NCBI GenBank assembly: GCA_019058425.1
Contig: JAHPYZ010000047.1
Span: 1-36,618, forward strand
DNA: 36,618 nucleotides
Direction: 5' to 3'
Source: Promethearchaeota archaeon
GTDB taxonomy: Archaea; Asgardarchaeota; Lokiarchaeia; Sigyniarchaeales; SOKP01
A program made the position numbers and the translations under genes. A model generated the notes under the pieces. The model was not told where the DNA came from. It did no database searches and saw only the letters and a list, made by a program, of their open reading frames with translations. Shown piece after piece: positions 7,099-15,423 of the stretch (position 1 is the first letter of the stretch; each line of letters opens with the position of its first letter).

Positions 7099-7340
7099 AT
7101 GGCAAAGAAGGTAAAATCTAGCAACTCGCTAATTTCTTTAAATTTGCCTGGAGTCCAGTACGAAAGTTGATGAAAGATAATGGCGCTGAAATGGTTGCAC
7201 GAGACGCTGTTGATGCGCTAATTGATTACTTAGAGAAATTAGCAAAGGGTATGACTAACAAAGCTCTTGAAATGACTAGACACGCTGGCCGAAAGAAACT
7301 TACGCTTGAGGATATGGACTTGGCAATGAAAATAGTCTAA
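7099..7340 (+). CDS. Archaeal histone, reading frame interrupted by an apparent -1 shift
   Basis: A strong Shine-Dalgarno (GGAGGA, 7085-7090) with 8-base spacing marks ATG 7099. This frame gives only 23 residues (MAKKVKSSNSLISLN, then LPGVQYES) and stops at TGA 7168-7170. The -1 frame, read from 7143 to TAA 7338-7340, encodes a complete histone fold: FAWSPVRKLMKDNGAEMV (helix 1), a long central helix, RHAGRKKLT loop and EDMDLAMKIV. Joining the two frames at the TTTAAAT heptamer (7137-7143) gives an 80-residue histone with a short basic N-terminal tail. Archaeal histones dimerise and wrap DNA into chromatin. Alternatives are internal initiation at ATG 7170 (56 residues, losing part of helix 1), a real inactivating indel, or a sequencing error. 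Family assignment is certain; how it is expressed is not. Confidence 0.8.
7137..7143 (+). promoter_or_regulatory. Candidate -1 ribosomal slippery heptamer in the histone gene
   Basis: T TTA AAT in the phase of the ATG frame fits the X XXY YYZ rule, and a -1 slip here enters the histone-fold frame directly. Four bases downstream a short GC hairpin can form (CTGG 7148-7151, loop AGT, CCAG 7155-7158). The stem is short and the spacer slightly short compared with known -1 sites, so this is a candidate only. Confidence 0.35.
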
Positions 7341-7485
7341 TCTAAATATAAATATTATAATTTCTATTATTTCTTTTTTTTTTCTCTTTTTATCAGTATC
7401 ACTAATATTATAAGAATATTAAAATGACGAAGAACAATTAATTTATCTTAAACTTTAATTAGACAATTAAAAATACAAGAAAATC

Positions 7486-8571
7486 ATGACAAAATTAGAC
7501 AGATCACTAATTCGACCAGAAATTCTTAAAGCCTCTGATGAAATGCAAAAAGTCCAATTGAAGGGTGCTTTAGAATTTCTTAAAATTGAAGAAAATAAAG
7601 GATTTAATCTTCAATCCTATATGCAAAGAATAAAAGAAGGTAATGAAAAATTTTTTAGTATGCTAACGAAAAATGAAGGAACAATCGAGGATTTTTATGG
7701 TTTTTTTACTGATGAGGAGATGCGATTATTAGCAAAATTCTTTCGTTTTGCTGTGGATTATTATATAGAAACTGAATTAGATCAATACCCCCTCCCAGAA
7801 AATGTGAAAATAGGAGAAATTGATGCTGATGGTGTTCCTTCTGAATGGCAGATTGTACCTGGAGCTGATGATAACAAAGTGATTCTCTATTTTCATGGTG
7901 GCGGCATGGTGTTAATGTCTCCAAAAACCCATAGAGCTTTAACGATAGAAATTGCACAACTTACCAAAACACGAGTCTTAAGCATTGAATATCGCCTTGC
8001 TCCTGAACATCCTTTTCCTGCTCCTTTAGAGGATTGTGTTATTGCATATAATTGGCTTCTTTCTCAAGGATTTAAATCAGAAAATATAATTATTGCTGGA
8101 GATTCAGCAGGTGGTAATTTAACATTAACTACACTAATAAAACTACGAGATAAAGGAATTCCATTACCTGCAGGAGCAGTAGCATTATCTCCTGCCACTG
8201 ATTTTACTAATAAAAGTGTTACATTTTATGAAAATGCAAAAACTGATCCAATTTTAGCAGATATAGGAATTTTTTGGTGGACTACATCTTTCTTAGCAGG
8301 AGCGGATCCTAACAATCCATATATTTCACCTGTTCTAGCCGAATTAAAAGGATTACCTCCAATTCTGATTCAAGTGAGTACTAGCGAAATGTTATATGAC
8401 CATTCTACACGATTTATAGAGCGAGCGAAAGCTGCTGGTGTGGACGCTACATTACAGGAATGGAAAGATACAATTCATGTATTTCAAGGATTTGGATTAC
8501 ATTATCTACCTGAAGCAAAAGATGCAATTAAAAAGATTGGAGAATTTATTCTTTCAATTTTTAATAAATAA
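7486..8571 (+). CDS. Alpha/beta-hydrolase esterase/lipase, hormone-sensitive-lipase family
   Basis: A 361-residue soluble protein. Residues 130-345 are the alpha/beta-hydrolase core with the HSL-family signatures: oxyanion motif HGGG (137-140), YRLAPEHPFPAPLEDC (169-184), nucleophile elbow GDSAGG (205-210, Ser207), Asp305 in EMLYDHS and catalytic His331 in DTIHVF. The N-terminal 100 residues are helical and likely form the cap over the active site; they are longer than in many bacterial members. The family hydrolyses short- to medium-chain acyl esters. No signal peptide, so the enzyme is cytosolic. It is a single gene with its own AT-rich upstream region and converges on the large histidine kinase gene (55-base gap). 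The natural substrate cannot be inferred. Confidence 0.9.
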   Translation: MTKLDRSLIRPEILKASDEMQKVQLKGALEFLKIEENKGFNLQSYMQRIKEGNEKFFSMLTKNEGTIEDFYGFFTDEEMRLLAKFFRFAVDYYIETELDQYPLPENVKIGEIDADGVPSEWQIVPGADDNKVILYFHGGGMVLMSPKTHRALTIEIAQLTKTRVLSIEYRLAPEHPFPAPLEDCVIAYNWLLSQGFKSENIIIAGDSAGGNLTLTTLIKLRDKGIPLPAGAVALSPATDFTNKSVTFYENAKTDPILADIGIFWWTTSFLAGADPNNPYISPVLAELKGLPPILIQVSTSEMLYDHSTRFIERAKAAGVDATLQEWKDTIHVFQGFGLHYLPEAKDAIKKIGEFILSIFNK

Positions 8572-8626
8572 TTTTTTTTTCTTTTCTTCTTAGAAAATTA
8601 AGAGTTATTAAGAATCTGTAAATAAA

Positions 8627-11600
8627 TCAATTTAAATCTGGTAGTGATACAATGAATTTACTGCCTTGGGAATAATCTCCTTTCACCTTATCCTCAACCC
8701 AAATTTTCCCTTTAAAAATCTTCATTATTTTGCTCACAAGAGACAGTCCAATTCCCATTCCCTTAGTGCCTTTAATTTCTCTATTTCCTGGTTGAAAAAT
8801 CAATTCCTTTTTGCTATCAGGTACACCGATGCCATTATCAATGAATTCAATCTGAGTATAATTTTTATTTTCAACTATTTGCTTAGAGATATTAATATGT
8901 ATTTCTACAATCTCGCTTTCATTATATTTTATTCCATTGATTAGTATATTTTCAAATACATCCTGAAGAAGTTCATTTGCATTAGTTAAATATTCCTTTT
9001 CATGAATTACTGGTATAATAGATACATTTCTTTCATTATATGCTTTCTTCACAAACTTTATTGAATTGTTTAAAAACTTTGATAGATCCGTTCTATTTAT
9101 ATATATTTCTTCTTCATCAAGAGAAGTTAACGTGCGGACATCAGAAATTAATTTTGAACCCCTATCTATCTGACTCTTAATCATTTTTGTCATGTTTTCA
9201 ATAAATAATGATTTTTCAGAATCTCCTAATTGAAATGAAATTATTTCTGCTGAGGAGTTTATTATTTGTAAAATATTGTTCATATCATGAGTAAAGAGAT
9301 CTTTATAGAAATTCGCCATATCATAAGCATCTTTATAATTTTTCTCTGATAATTTCAAAGCATATTCCGTTATCTTACGATCTGTAATATCTATTACAAT
9401 TCCCTGGAAATGGGTAATTTTACCTTCAGAATCTCTTCTAATCCAAGTTCTATCATCCAACCATTTAATTTCACCCGATTTAGTGATTATCCTATATTCT
9501 TGAACAAATTCGCTAATATCTTCATTACTATATATACTTATTTCTTCAAAAACCCTTTCTGAATCCTCTGGATGTATAATTTGCTCATATATGACTTTTC
9601 CAGAATAAAAATCCTCTTGAGTATACCCAAATTGTTTCACGTTTTCAGAAACAAATTCTACAGGCCATCCTTCCGAATTCTTCCAAAGAAATAACACCCC
9701 TGGACTCTTATTAATTATTTTTTCCTGTTCCTTAAATCTTTCATAAGATTTCTCAAGCTCTTTCTGGGCATTTATTCTCTTTCGTTCTGATTCTTTACGT
9801 CCAGATATATCCCTTGAAATTCCTAAGATTCCATTAACTACACCATTTTGATCACGTAAAAACGTAAAAGTAACTTCTGAAGGAATGATAGACCCATTTT
9901 TATGAATCTGTTCCGTCTCATAAGTCCGAGAGTGGTTTAAATCTTTACTTTTTTTCCTTTCAATTCTTAATTCCTCTTTAAATATTCTCGCTGTTTTTTC
10001 TAAAGATTCTTGAGGTAATACGGAAGAAAGAGGAAGGGCGATTGCCTCTTCAACAGTATATCCTAGAACTTGTTGACTATTAGAACTAACATAGGTCAAA
10101 TTCAAGTTCATATCTGTAGTCCAAACAACTGTATTTGAGGCTTCAGAAATTAAGCGATAACGTTCTTCTGATTCTTTTAACTTTTTTTCAACTTCAATTT
10201 TATCTGTAATATCAATAGTCATAGTCAAATCTGCTGGAGAACCTTCATAATTAATAGTTTTTGAATAAATTTCGAGCCATTTAACATCTCCATTTTTCGT
10301 AACAATCCTAAATGGATAATGATTGACCACATCCAGATTGCCCTTTTGTTTCTTACGTGCCTGTTCCATAACAAATTCCCTATCGTCTGGATGAATCATT
10401 TTTACAAATTCATTAGGACCCCAGCTTTTAAAGTCTTCTGCAGGATATCCATTAATCTCGACAACTCTATCATTAAAATATTTAAAAACACCATCTTGTA
10501 TTACACTTATTCCCATTAAGGACTGCTCTGTAATATTTCTAAATTTTTCTTCTGATTCTCGTAGCTTTTGTTCTGCTTCATTTCGTTCAGTCATATTTCT
10601 ACCAATGGAAACAACTGAAATTATTCCGTTAGAATCTTCAAGTGCAGTTGCATTATACTCATATGGGATTTTCTCACCATCCTTTGTAATAAATGAAAGT
10701 TCTATAGTAGTTTGGCCTTCCTCTATTATTTTTTGTATTGCTTCTGAAGCAATTTTTAAATCTTCTTCACCATAATATGAATTTGGGGCTTTCATTGAAG
10801 AAATTTCTTCATCTGAATAACCAGACACCTCCCTAAATACCCTATTCCATCTGAGCGCTTTCCCTGTTTCTAGATCAAAAACGAAGATGGTATCAAGTGA
10901 AGAATTCAATATATCTTCTGTAAAATGCTTCTCAGTTTTAAGAGCAGCTTCTGAATTTTTACTCTTTGTTACATCTTGTCCATAAATATTAGCATAGTCT
11001 TCTTTTAATATCGGAATTATATCAAAAGAATAAATTTTTTTATTTACTTTAACTTCAAGAAATTTAGTAATTTTCTCATCAAAAGCTTCCTTAATCGATT
11101 TTTCTAATAGGGGTGGAATTTTATCACCCCCTTCTGAATCAAATAAATTTATACCTGCCTGATTAATATATAGAATCTTATCTCTATCTACTTTTAAAAC
11201 TGGATTAGGATTTTCTGAAGGAAATTTTGCTAAGTTATAAATTACCTTATCAGCATTTTTTTTTTCTGTAATATCACGAGCGAAAATTGAAACTCTTTTC
11301 TTAGATAAATAGAAAAACCTTGACTCAAAGAAATGAACTTTACCATCTTGTAGAGGTAGTTGATATTCTAAAGTTTGGGGTTGTTTGCTATCAATAGTTT
11401 TCCTTACTATTTCCATGATATGGCTACCTATATGTGGTGGCATTACATCTATTACCTTTTTATTCAAAAACTCTTCAGAATTAACATATAATTCCTGTTC
11501 ATTTCCTCTATAATCTAGAATTGTTGTATCTTCAGAAACTAGAAAATATAAATCAGGTATTGCTTCAAAGATATTTCGGAATTTCCCTTCAGACTCTTTC

Positions 11601-12373
11601 AATTTTTTTTCAGCATCTACTTTTTCTGTTATATCCCTATCTATACCTCTGTATCCCAATAAAAATCCATTTTCATCATAAAAAGGGACTCCACTTGTTT
11701 CAAGTGTAACTAGAGTGCCATTTTTATGGATATTCTTATTTTTAATAAATTTAATCGGAACTTTCTTTTCTTTTGCTTTTTGAAAATCTTCAATTACTCG
11801 ATTAGCTTCATTAGGGGGCATAAAATCAAATGGAGTCTTTCCAATTATTTCATTTATTTCGTAGCCTAAAATTTCCTTAACTTTTGGATTTGAATAAGTA
11901 TAAACATCATGATTGTCTATTTCCCAAATCCAATCACTAGTAGTTTCAACTAAAGATCTAAACTTCTCTTCTGATTTTCTTAATTCTAATTCGACTTTTT
12001 TACGCGAAGTAATATCTCTACAGACTAATATACCTTTAGGTTCACCATTATCGATAAATACTTTCCCTTTTACCTCAAACCATATATAATTTCCATCCTT
12101 ATGTTTTGCCCTTATTTCGATAATTCCTTCTTTATCTTCTAAAGCTTTTGTGAGAGAATTGAGCCCCCTTTCCTTATCTGAAGGGTGAACAAAATCTAAA
12201 ATGTTCTTCCCTACTACTTCATTATATTTATATCCTAATACATCAAGGCATATCTTCTCATTCAAATATTCTAGTTTAAAATCCTTATTTAAAATCCCTA
12301 TTAAATCATTGGCGTTTTCAGCGATTAATCGGTATCTTTCTTCTTCACGTTTTGGCTCTTCAATTGAAGTCAT
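8627..12373 (-). CDS. Soluble multi-PAS sensor histidine kinase (eight PAS domains)
   Basis: A 1248-residue protein without membrane segments. I count eight PAS or PAS/PAC units at roughly 14-132, 136-257, 262-375, 380-480, 490-605, 612-732, 738-868 and 880-1010, each opening with a helix such as EEKFRSLVE or EERYRLIAE and most closing with the linker motif D(I/V)T-x-(R/K). The third and fourth are more divergent. The kinase part follows: phosphoacceptor His1029 in FTHDMNNIL, N-box with Asn1142 (VFENILINGIKYN), G1 DNGIGVP (1179-1185), GMGIGL (1205-1210). It has no receiver domain and no response regulator lies nearby, so its partner is unknown. Multiple PAS domains suggest cytosolic redox, gas or ligand sensing. 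Start ATG at 12373. Confidence 0.92.
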   Translation of the reverse strand: MTSIEEPKREEERYRLIAENANDLIGILNKDFKLEYLNEKICLDVLGYKYNEVVGKNILDFVHPSDKERGLNSLTKALEDKEGIIEIRAKHKDGNYIWFEVKGKVFIDNGEPKGILVCRDITSRKKVELELRKSEEKFRSLVETTSDWIWEIDNHDVYTYSNPKVKEILGYEINEIIGKTPFDFMPPNEANRVIEDFQKAKEKKVPIKFIKNKNIHKNGTLVTLETSGVPFYDENGFLLGYRGIDRDITEKVDAEKKLKESEGKFRNIFEAIPDLYFLVSEDTTILDYRGNEQELYVNSEEFLNKKVIDVMPPHIGSHIMEIVRKTIDSKQPQTLEYQLPLQDGKVHFFESRFFYLSKKRVSIFARDITEKKNADKVIYNLAKFPSENPNPVLKVDRDKILYINQAGINLFDSEGGDKIPPLLEKSIKEAFDEKITKFLEVKVNKKIYSFDIIPILKEDYANIYGQDVTKSKNSEAALKTEKHFTEDILNSSLDTIFVFDLETGKALRWNRVFREVSGYSDEEISSMKAPNSYYGEEDLKIASEAIQKIIEEGQTTIELSFITKDGEKIPYEYNATALEDSNGIISVVSIGRNMTERNEAEQKLRESEEKFRNITEQSLMGISVIQDGVFKYFNDRVVEINGYPAEDFKSWGPNEFVKMIHPDDREFVMEQARKKQKGNLDVVNHYPFRIVTKNGDVKWLEIYSKTINYEGSPADLTMTIDITDKIEVEKKLKESEERYRLISEASNTVVWTTDMNLNLTYVSSNSQQVLGYTVEEAIALPLSSVLPQESLEKTARIFKEELRIERKKSKDLNHSRTYETEQIHKNGSIIPSEVTFTFLRDQNGVVNGILGISRDISGRKESERKRINAQKELEKSYERFKEQEKIINKSPGVLFLWKNSEGWPVEFVSENVKQFGYTQEDFYSGKVIYEQIIHPEDSERVFEEISIYSNEDISEFVQEYRIITKSGEIKWLDDRTWIRRDSEGKITHFQGIVIDITDRKITEYALKLSEKNYKDAYDMANFYKDLFTHDMNNILQIINSSAEIISFQLGDSEKSLFIENMTKMIKSQIDRGSKLISDVRTLTSLDEEEIYINRTDLSKFLNNSIKFVKKAYNERNVSIIPVIHEKEYLTNANELLQDVFENILINGIKYNESEIVEIHINISKQIVENKNYTQIEFIDNGIGVPDSKKELIFQPGNREIKGTKGMGIGLSLVSKIMKIFKGKIWVEDKVKGDYSQGSKFIVSLPDLN

Positions 12374-12692
12374 AATTAATAATTCACTTCGTATCGATAT
12401 AATAAAACAACGTTCTGTGAATGATTACATAATTTAATAAATAATATAATAATCAGCATTTGAGCTTTAATCTAATATTTTATAAAATCGATGTGATGTT
12501 TATGATAACAGAACGAATGGATAATACTAATTTATATATTTAAACTATTTGTTATCGAAAGACTGAACAAGACGGCTAGTTTATAATCATGAAATTTCAA
12601 TTTTTTTTAAAGAAGTTGATTCAGGTCTAAAAGTGTTTATATTTTATAAAATAAGAATATAAAAAAAAGAAATTAAGTTATTTAGGGTATTT
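12374..12692. other. AT-rich spacer without a recognised gene
   Basis: 319 bases between the MoaD-like gene and the kinase gene, both on the minus strand. It should hold the kinase promoter. The only structure I see is a 7-bp inverted repeat, GATAACA (12504-12510) and TGTTATC (12550-12556), 39 bases apart, too weak to assign. Confidence 0.3.
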
Positions 12693-12938
12693 TTATCCAC
12701 CACCAATAGGAGGGAAAATTGAAATTATATCTCCGTCATATAGAATCGTCTTGAGATCTTTATGCGGTCGACCATTAACTAAAATTATTGCCCTTCTCTC
12801 CTCCTTGGGAATTTTATATTTCTCAAATAGCAGTTTTATCTCACTATTTTCTGGAATAACTAAATCTTCTTTAGTGGGACCAAATTGTCTCAAAGTAGCA
12901 AAGAACTTAACAGTAACATTGATCGAATTTTCACTCAT
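12693..12938 (-). CDS. MoaD/ThiS-like sulfur-carrier protein with C-terminal di-glycine
   Basis: An 81-residue beta-grasp protein. Start chosen at ATG 12938 (MSENSINVTVKFFATLRQFG), since longer starts would read inside the upstream gene. It has the MoaD pattern: beta hairpin VTVKFFATLRQFG, the acidic middle, IILVNGRP, DGDIISIFPPIGGG. It ends in Gly-Gly-Gly, the tail that is adenylated and thiocarboxylated by MoeB-type E1 enzymes. Its role is sulfur donation in pyranopterin (tungsto- or molybdopterin) cofactor synthesis. It overlaps the preceding MoaD-like gene by 8 bases (ATGAGTGA), indicating translational coupling, and lies in the same operon as the aldehyde oxidoreductase, which needs that cofactor. 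Confidence 0.8.
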   Translation of the reverse strand: MSENSINVTVKFFATLRQFGPTKEDLVIPENSEIKLLFEKYKIPKEERRAIILVNGRPHKDLKTILYDGDIISIFPPIGGG

Positions 12939-13215
12939 CTTCTTCTCGTTTAAAATACCATTTATATAACAATGCCATATTTCGTGGAAACAATGAGACT
13001 TTATCTCCATCTTTAACATTTTTCTTAAGTCCTGCATATACACTATTTACAAAAATATGATAAACTTCATTATCATCAATATTGAACTTTCGAAGAATAC
13101 CTTGTACATTTGATATTTCTGAATCATTAATTTCTAGTTTTAATGATAATGAACCCTTGATGTTTGGATCAGCTTTTTTTCTTAAATCTCCGAATAATTT
13201 TAGATATATTGGCAT
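12931..13215 (-). CDS. MoaD-like beta-grasp protein lacking the C-terminal di-glycine
   Basis: A 94-residue protein: MPIYLKLFGDLRKK opening strand pair, LSLKLEINDSEISNVQGIL helix, EVYHIFVNSVYAGLKKNV (equivalent to the VNG strand-turn of MoaD) and DGDKVSLFPRNMAL. The fold-level match to MoaD/ThiS is good, but the chain continues past the usual Gly-Gly position as NMALLYKWYFKREEDE, so it cannot be thiocarboxylated in the normal way. MoaD-like genes are often found beside AOR genes. It lies 19 bases after the AOR gene and overlaps the next, true MoaD gene. It might be a structural partner of the oxidoreductase or of the second MoaD; this is inference. Confidence 0.65.
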   Translation of the reverse strand: MPIYLKLFGDLRKKADPNIKGSLSLKLEINDSEISNVQGILRKFNIDDNEVYHIFVNSVYAGLKKNVKDGDKVSLFPRNMALLYKWYFKREEDE

Positions 13216-13234
13216 ATTTTAGATCCTATTCTAC

Positions 13235-14965
13235 TTAAAAAACACTATCTAAATCATCATCTGGTACATCAAACACAGTATTATGCGGTGGAAGCTTTTC
13301 TTCAGTAATAAATTCCGGAAGTCTATCATGGATAGGTGTAAATCCTGCTTTTTTATTAAATTCAAGTTCTGTATCGATAATAGATTTTCCAATTGGTGCA
13401 ACATCAGCGACGGTTAGATTTGCTCCTAAAACGCCATTTAAGGATTCAACCACACCTTCCAATCCTTCAGGAATATCTAGTACTGCAAATGCAATGAAAA
13501 GACAGTATCCAGATGCATCAACTGCCGCAGTAGCTAATTGTAAATTACGTGAAACTTCCGCTTTCTTTGGATCCAATGGATCTAAGGTTCCTCCTACTCC
13601 CAAAATTTCGGGAGCAATCGCATAGCCAGCTGTGTGATCCGCACCCATAGGAGTCGTTGCGTATGTTACCCCTATTCCTTTAATTGCTCTTGGATCATAT
13701 GCGGGGAATCCCTGACCCTTACAAGTTGGAATCCTTGTTACACCTAAAACTTTTCCTGTAATTTCAGTACCTTGAGCTAAGATTCTTCCTGTTGGTGTTT
13801 TTTTACGAATCTCATCCATAAGTTTTAAGGCTCCTTTACCATCTCCGAAGCTAGCTAATCCCCCTTCCATTGCAACTGCTAAAGTGTCTCCTGCCTCTAT
13901 AGTATCACATCCAAGATCGTTGCAAGCGCGATTTAACTCACCAATATCATCTAAATTGTAGATTTCACAATTTGCTCCAAGTGCCCATACACTCTCGTAT
14001 TCAAGAACACCTACAGGATCTTTACCACCTGGTTTTACCCAGACTTCTGAACATTGTATAATACATCCAGGGTTACAAAAATGTGGTCTTGATCCACCTC
14101 TACTTTTAATTGTTTCAGCTTTTGCCTCGCCAGATATTTTTTCAGCTCTGTCATCTTGACCTCTAGAAAAGTTTCTTTGAGGTAAGCCCCCTGCTTCATT
14201 TATGATATTTACTAAAACTGATGTTCCATATGAATTAAGAGCTCCTCCGGGCTTGGTAACATCGTGAGTTGTAAGAGCATCTCTTAATTTTTTAATACCT
14301 GCTTTAAATACCTCTTGATTTGCAATCTCTACTCCTGGAGCTCCTGTTTCATCAACTATAATGAATTTTAGACCTTTAGATGCCATAACCGCCCCTAAAC
14401 CACCTCTTCCAGCATATCTGCTAGGTAATCCCTCAGGATCATTAAAACATACTCCCGACATAGCTCCTAGTAGTTCTGCAGCTATTCCGACGCTACATAT
14501 TCCTACTTTATTACCAAATTCCTTAAAAAGATCTTTATAAACACCATATAATCCTTTTCCAGACCATTTATTTGCATTTATGAACTCTCCACCATCCATA
14601 GTTACTTTGAGAAGATAATAATCATCTCCGGCGTGTTTACCTTCTACTATTATAGCCCCTATACGCATCCTGGCTAACATCTGAGCAAATGGAGTCCCTG
14701 CGTTGGCTTCTTTTATACCTCCTGTTAAAGGAGATTTTCCTCCTACCGAAAGCCTTCCACTTGAGGGAGCAGCAGTGCCTGTAACTATCCCAGGAGCAAA
14801 CACAAGTTTATTATGAGGTCCTAAAGCATCACAAGTTGGTGGTACTTCTTTAGAAACTATAGTTGAAGTCATACCACGTCCACCTAAAGCAGCATAGTCT
14901 CCGGGTAAATCTTCCCATTTAGCCTCTAGTTTATTCATATTTACTCTTAATATTCTTTTTGGCAT
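13235..14965 (-). CDS. Tungsten-type aldehyde ferredoxin oxidoreductase (AOR family)
   Basis: Start placed at ATG 14965, six bases after a strong Shine-Dalgarno; 576 residues, a little shorter than the usual 600-620. AOR hallmarks: N-terminal GGRGMTS (28-34), APSSGRLSVGGKSPLTGG (66-83), RYAGRGGLGAVMASKGLKFI (184-203), cluster ligands C297-x3-C301-x3-C305 (HFCNPGCIIQCS), YDPRAIKGIGVTYAT, GADHTAG (441-447) and a fourth cysteine C488 (SGYCLF). These bind a 4Fe-4S cluster and a bis-pyranopterin tungsten centre. The family oxidises aldehydes to acids with ferredoxin, or runs in reverse. The C-x3-C-x3-C spacing differs from the C-x2-C-x3-C of the Pyrococcus enzyme, so substrate range should not be assumed. 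First gene of an operon with two MoaD-like genes. Confidence 0.93.
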   Translation of the reverse strand: MPKRILRVNMNKLEAKWEDLPGDYAALGGRGMTSTIVSKEVPPTCDALGPHNKLVFAPGIVTGTAAPSSGRLSVGGKSPLTGGIKEANAGTPFAQMLARMRIGAIIVEGKHAGDDYYLLKVTMDGGEFINANKWSGKGLYGVYKDLFKEFGNKVGICSVGIAAELLGAMSGVCFNDPEGLPSRYAGRGGLGAVMASKGLKFIIVDETGAPGVEIANQEVFKAGIKKLRDALTTHDVTKPGGALNSYGTSVLVNIINEAGGLPQRNFSRGQDDRAEKISGEAKAETIKSRGGSRPHFCNPGCIIQCSEVWVKPGGKDPVGVLEYESVWALGANCEIYNLDDIGELNRACNDLGCDTIEAGDTLAVAMEGGLASFGDGKGALKLMDEIRKKTPTGRILAQGTEITGKVLGVTRIPTCKGQGFPAYDPRAIKGIGVTYATTPMGADHTAGYAIAPEILGVGGTLDPLDPKKAEVSRNLQLATAAVDASGYCLFIAFAVLDIPEGLEGVVESLNGVLGANLTVADVAPIGKSIIDTELEFNKKAGFTPIHDRLPEFITEEKLPPHNTVFDVPDDDLDSVF

Positions 14966-14971
14966 ATTTTT

Positions 14972-14977
14972 CACCTC
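14972..14977 (-). promoter_or_regulatory. Shine-Dalgarno deciding the AOR start
   Basis: GAGGTG on the minus strand, six bases before ATG 14965. A GTG lies inside this motif and would give a start three codons longer, but the motif's spacing clearly fits the ATG (MPKRILRVN). Confidence 0.7.
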
Positions 14978-15126
14978 TATTTTTTTAGGCGAGTAATAAT
15001 AGTATTTCTGAATATTTAACCAACTCGTTATGTATAACCATCCAAAACGATAGATTCTTAATTTTAAGGTATTTTTGACAGAAGTGAATAAATTTATTAG
15101 ATATCCATTTTTCTCTTTTAAGATAT

Positions 15127-15405
15127 ATGAATGACTTAAACAAAGAAGAAAAAGAGTTTTTAACTTTCAAGATTATTCAGCGTGGAGAAATTATAAAAAT
15201 ACAACTAACTCCCAATAATTTGAAAAAAAATTTCCAGGATATATTTCACTCATTGCTTAAAGAATTAAAGTTGAAACAAAAAGATACATTTCTAAGTAAT
15301 GAGGAAGGAAAGATGATTGGAATTCACGATTTAAGTCTATCACTAGAAGAAATTCTACATAAATTTGGTATAATCTTAAAAGTATATTCAGAGAAAATTT
15401 ATTGA
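15127..15405 (+). CDS. Small hypothetical protein, possible ubiquitin-like (beta-grasp) fold
   Basis: A 92-residue soluble protein. After a charged start (MNDLNKEEKEF) the order of predicted elements is strand FKIIQRG, strand EIIKIQLTPN, helix FQDIFHSLLKELK, strand around TFLSNEEGKMIG, a short helix SLSLEEILHKF and a last strand GIILKVYSEK. This beta-beta-alpha-beta-beta order and the position of the 'GKMIGIHDLSLSLEEI' part resemble ubiquitin-like proteins of the YukD/TmoB type, but I see no diagnostic motif and there is no C-terminal di-glycine, so conjugation is not expected. It stands between the AOR operon (divergent) and the CocE-type gene (convergent). A shorter minus-strand frame overlaps it and looks like a shadow. 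Confidence 0.5.
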   Translation: MNDLNKEEKEFLTFKIIQRGEIIKIQLTPNNLKKNFQDIFHSLLKELKLKQKDTFLSNEEGKMIGIHDLSLSLEEILHKFGIILKVYSEKIY

Positions 15406-15423
15406 TAAGTTTTAATCTAGAAC

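Noticed and set aside
12504..12556. 7-bp inverted repeat GATAACA/TGTTATC in the spacer upstream of the kinase
   Set aside because: The arms are short, 39 bases apart and in AT-rich DNA; nothing ties it to a promoter or terminator.
12939..13043. Longer N-terminus for the di-glycine MoaD protein
   Set aside because: The extension reads inside the upstream MoaD-like gene in another frame and is unlike MoaD; ATG 12938 with an 8-base overlap is the natural start.
14985..15170. 61-codon minus-strand open frame
   Set aside because: It overlaps the start of the 92-residue plus-strand gene and the AOR leader, has no ribosome binding site and an incoherent composition.
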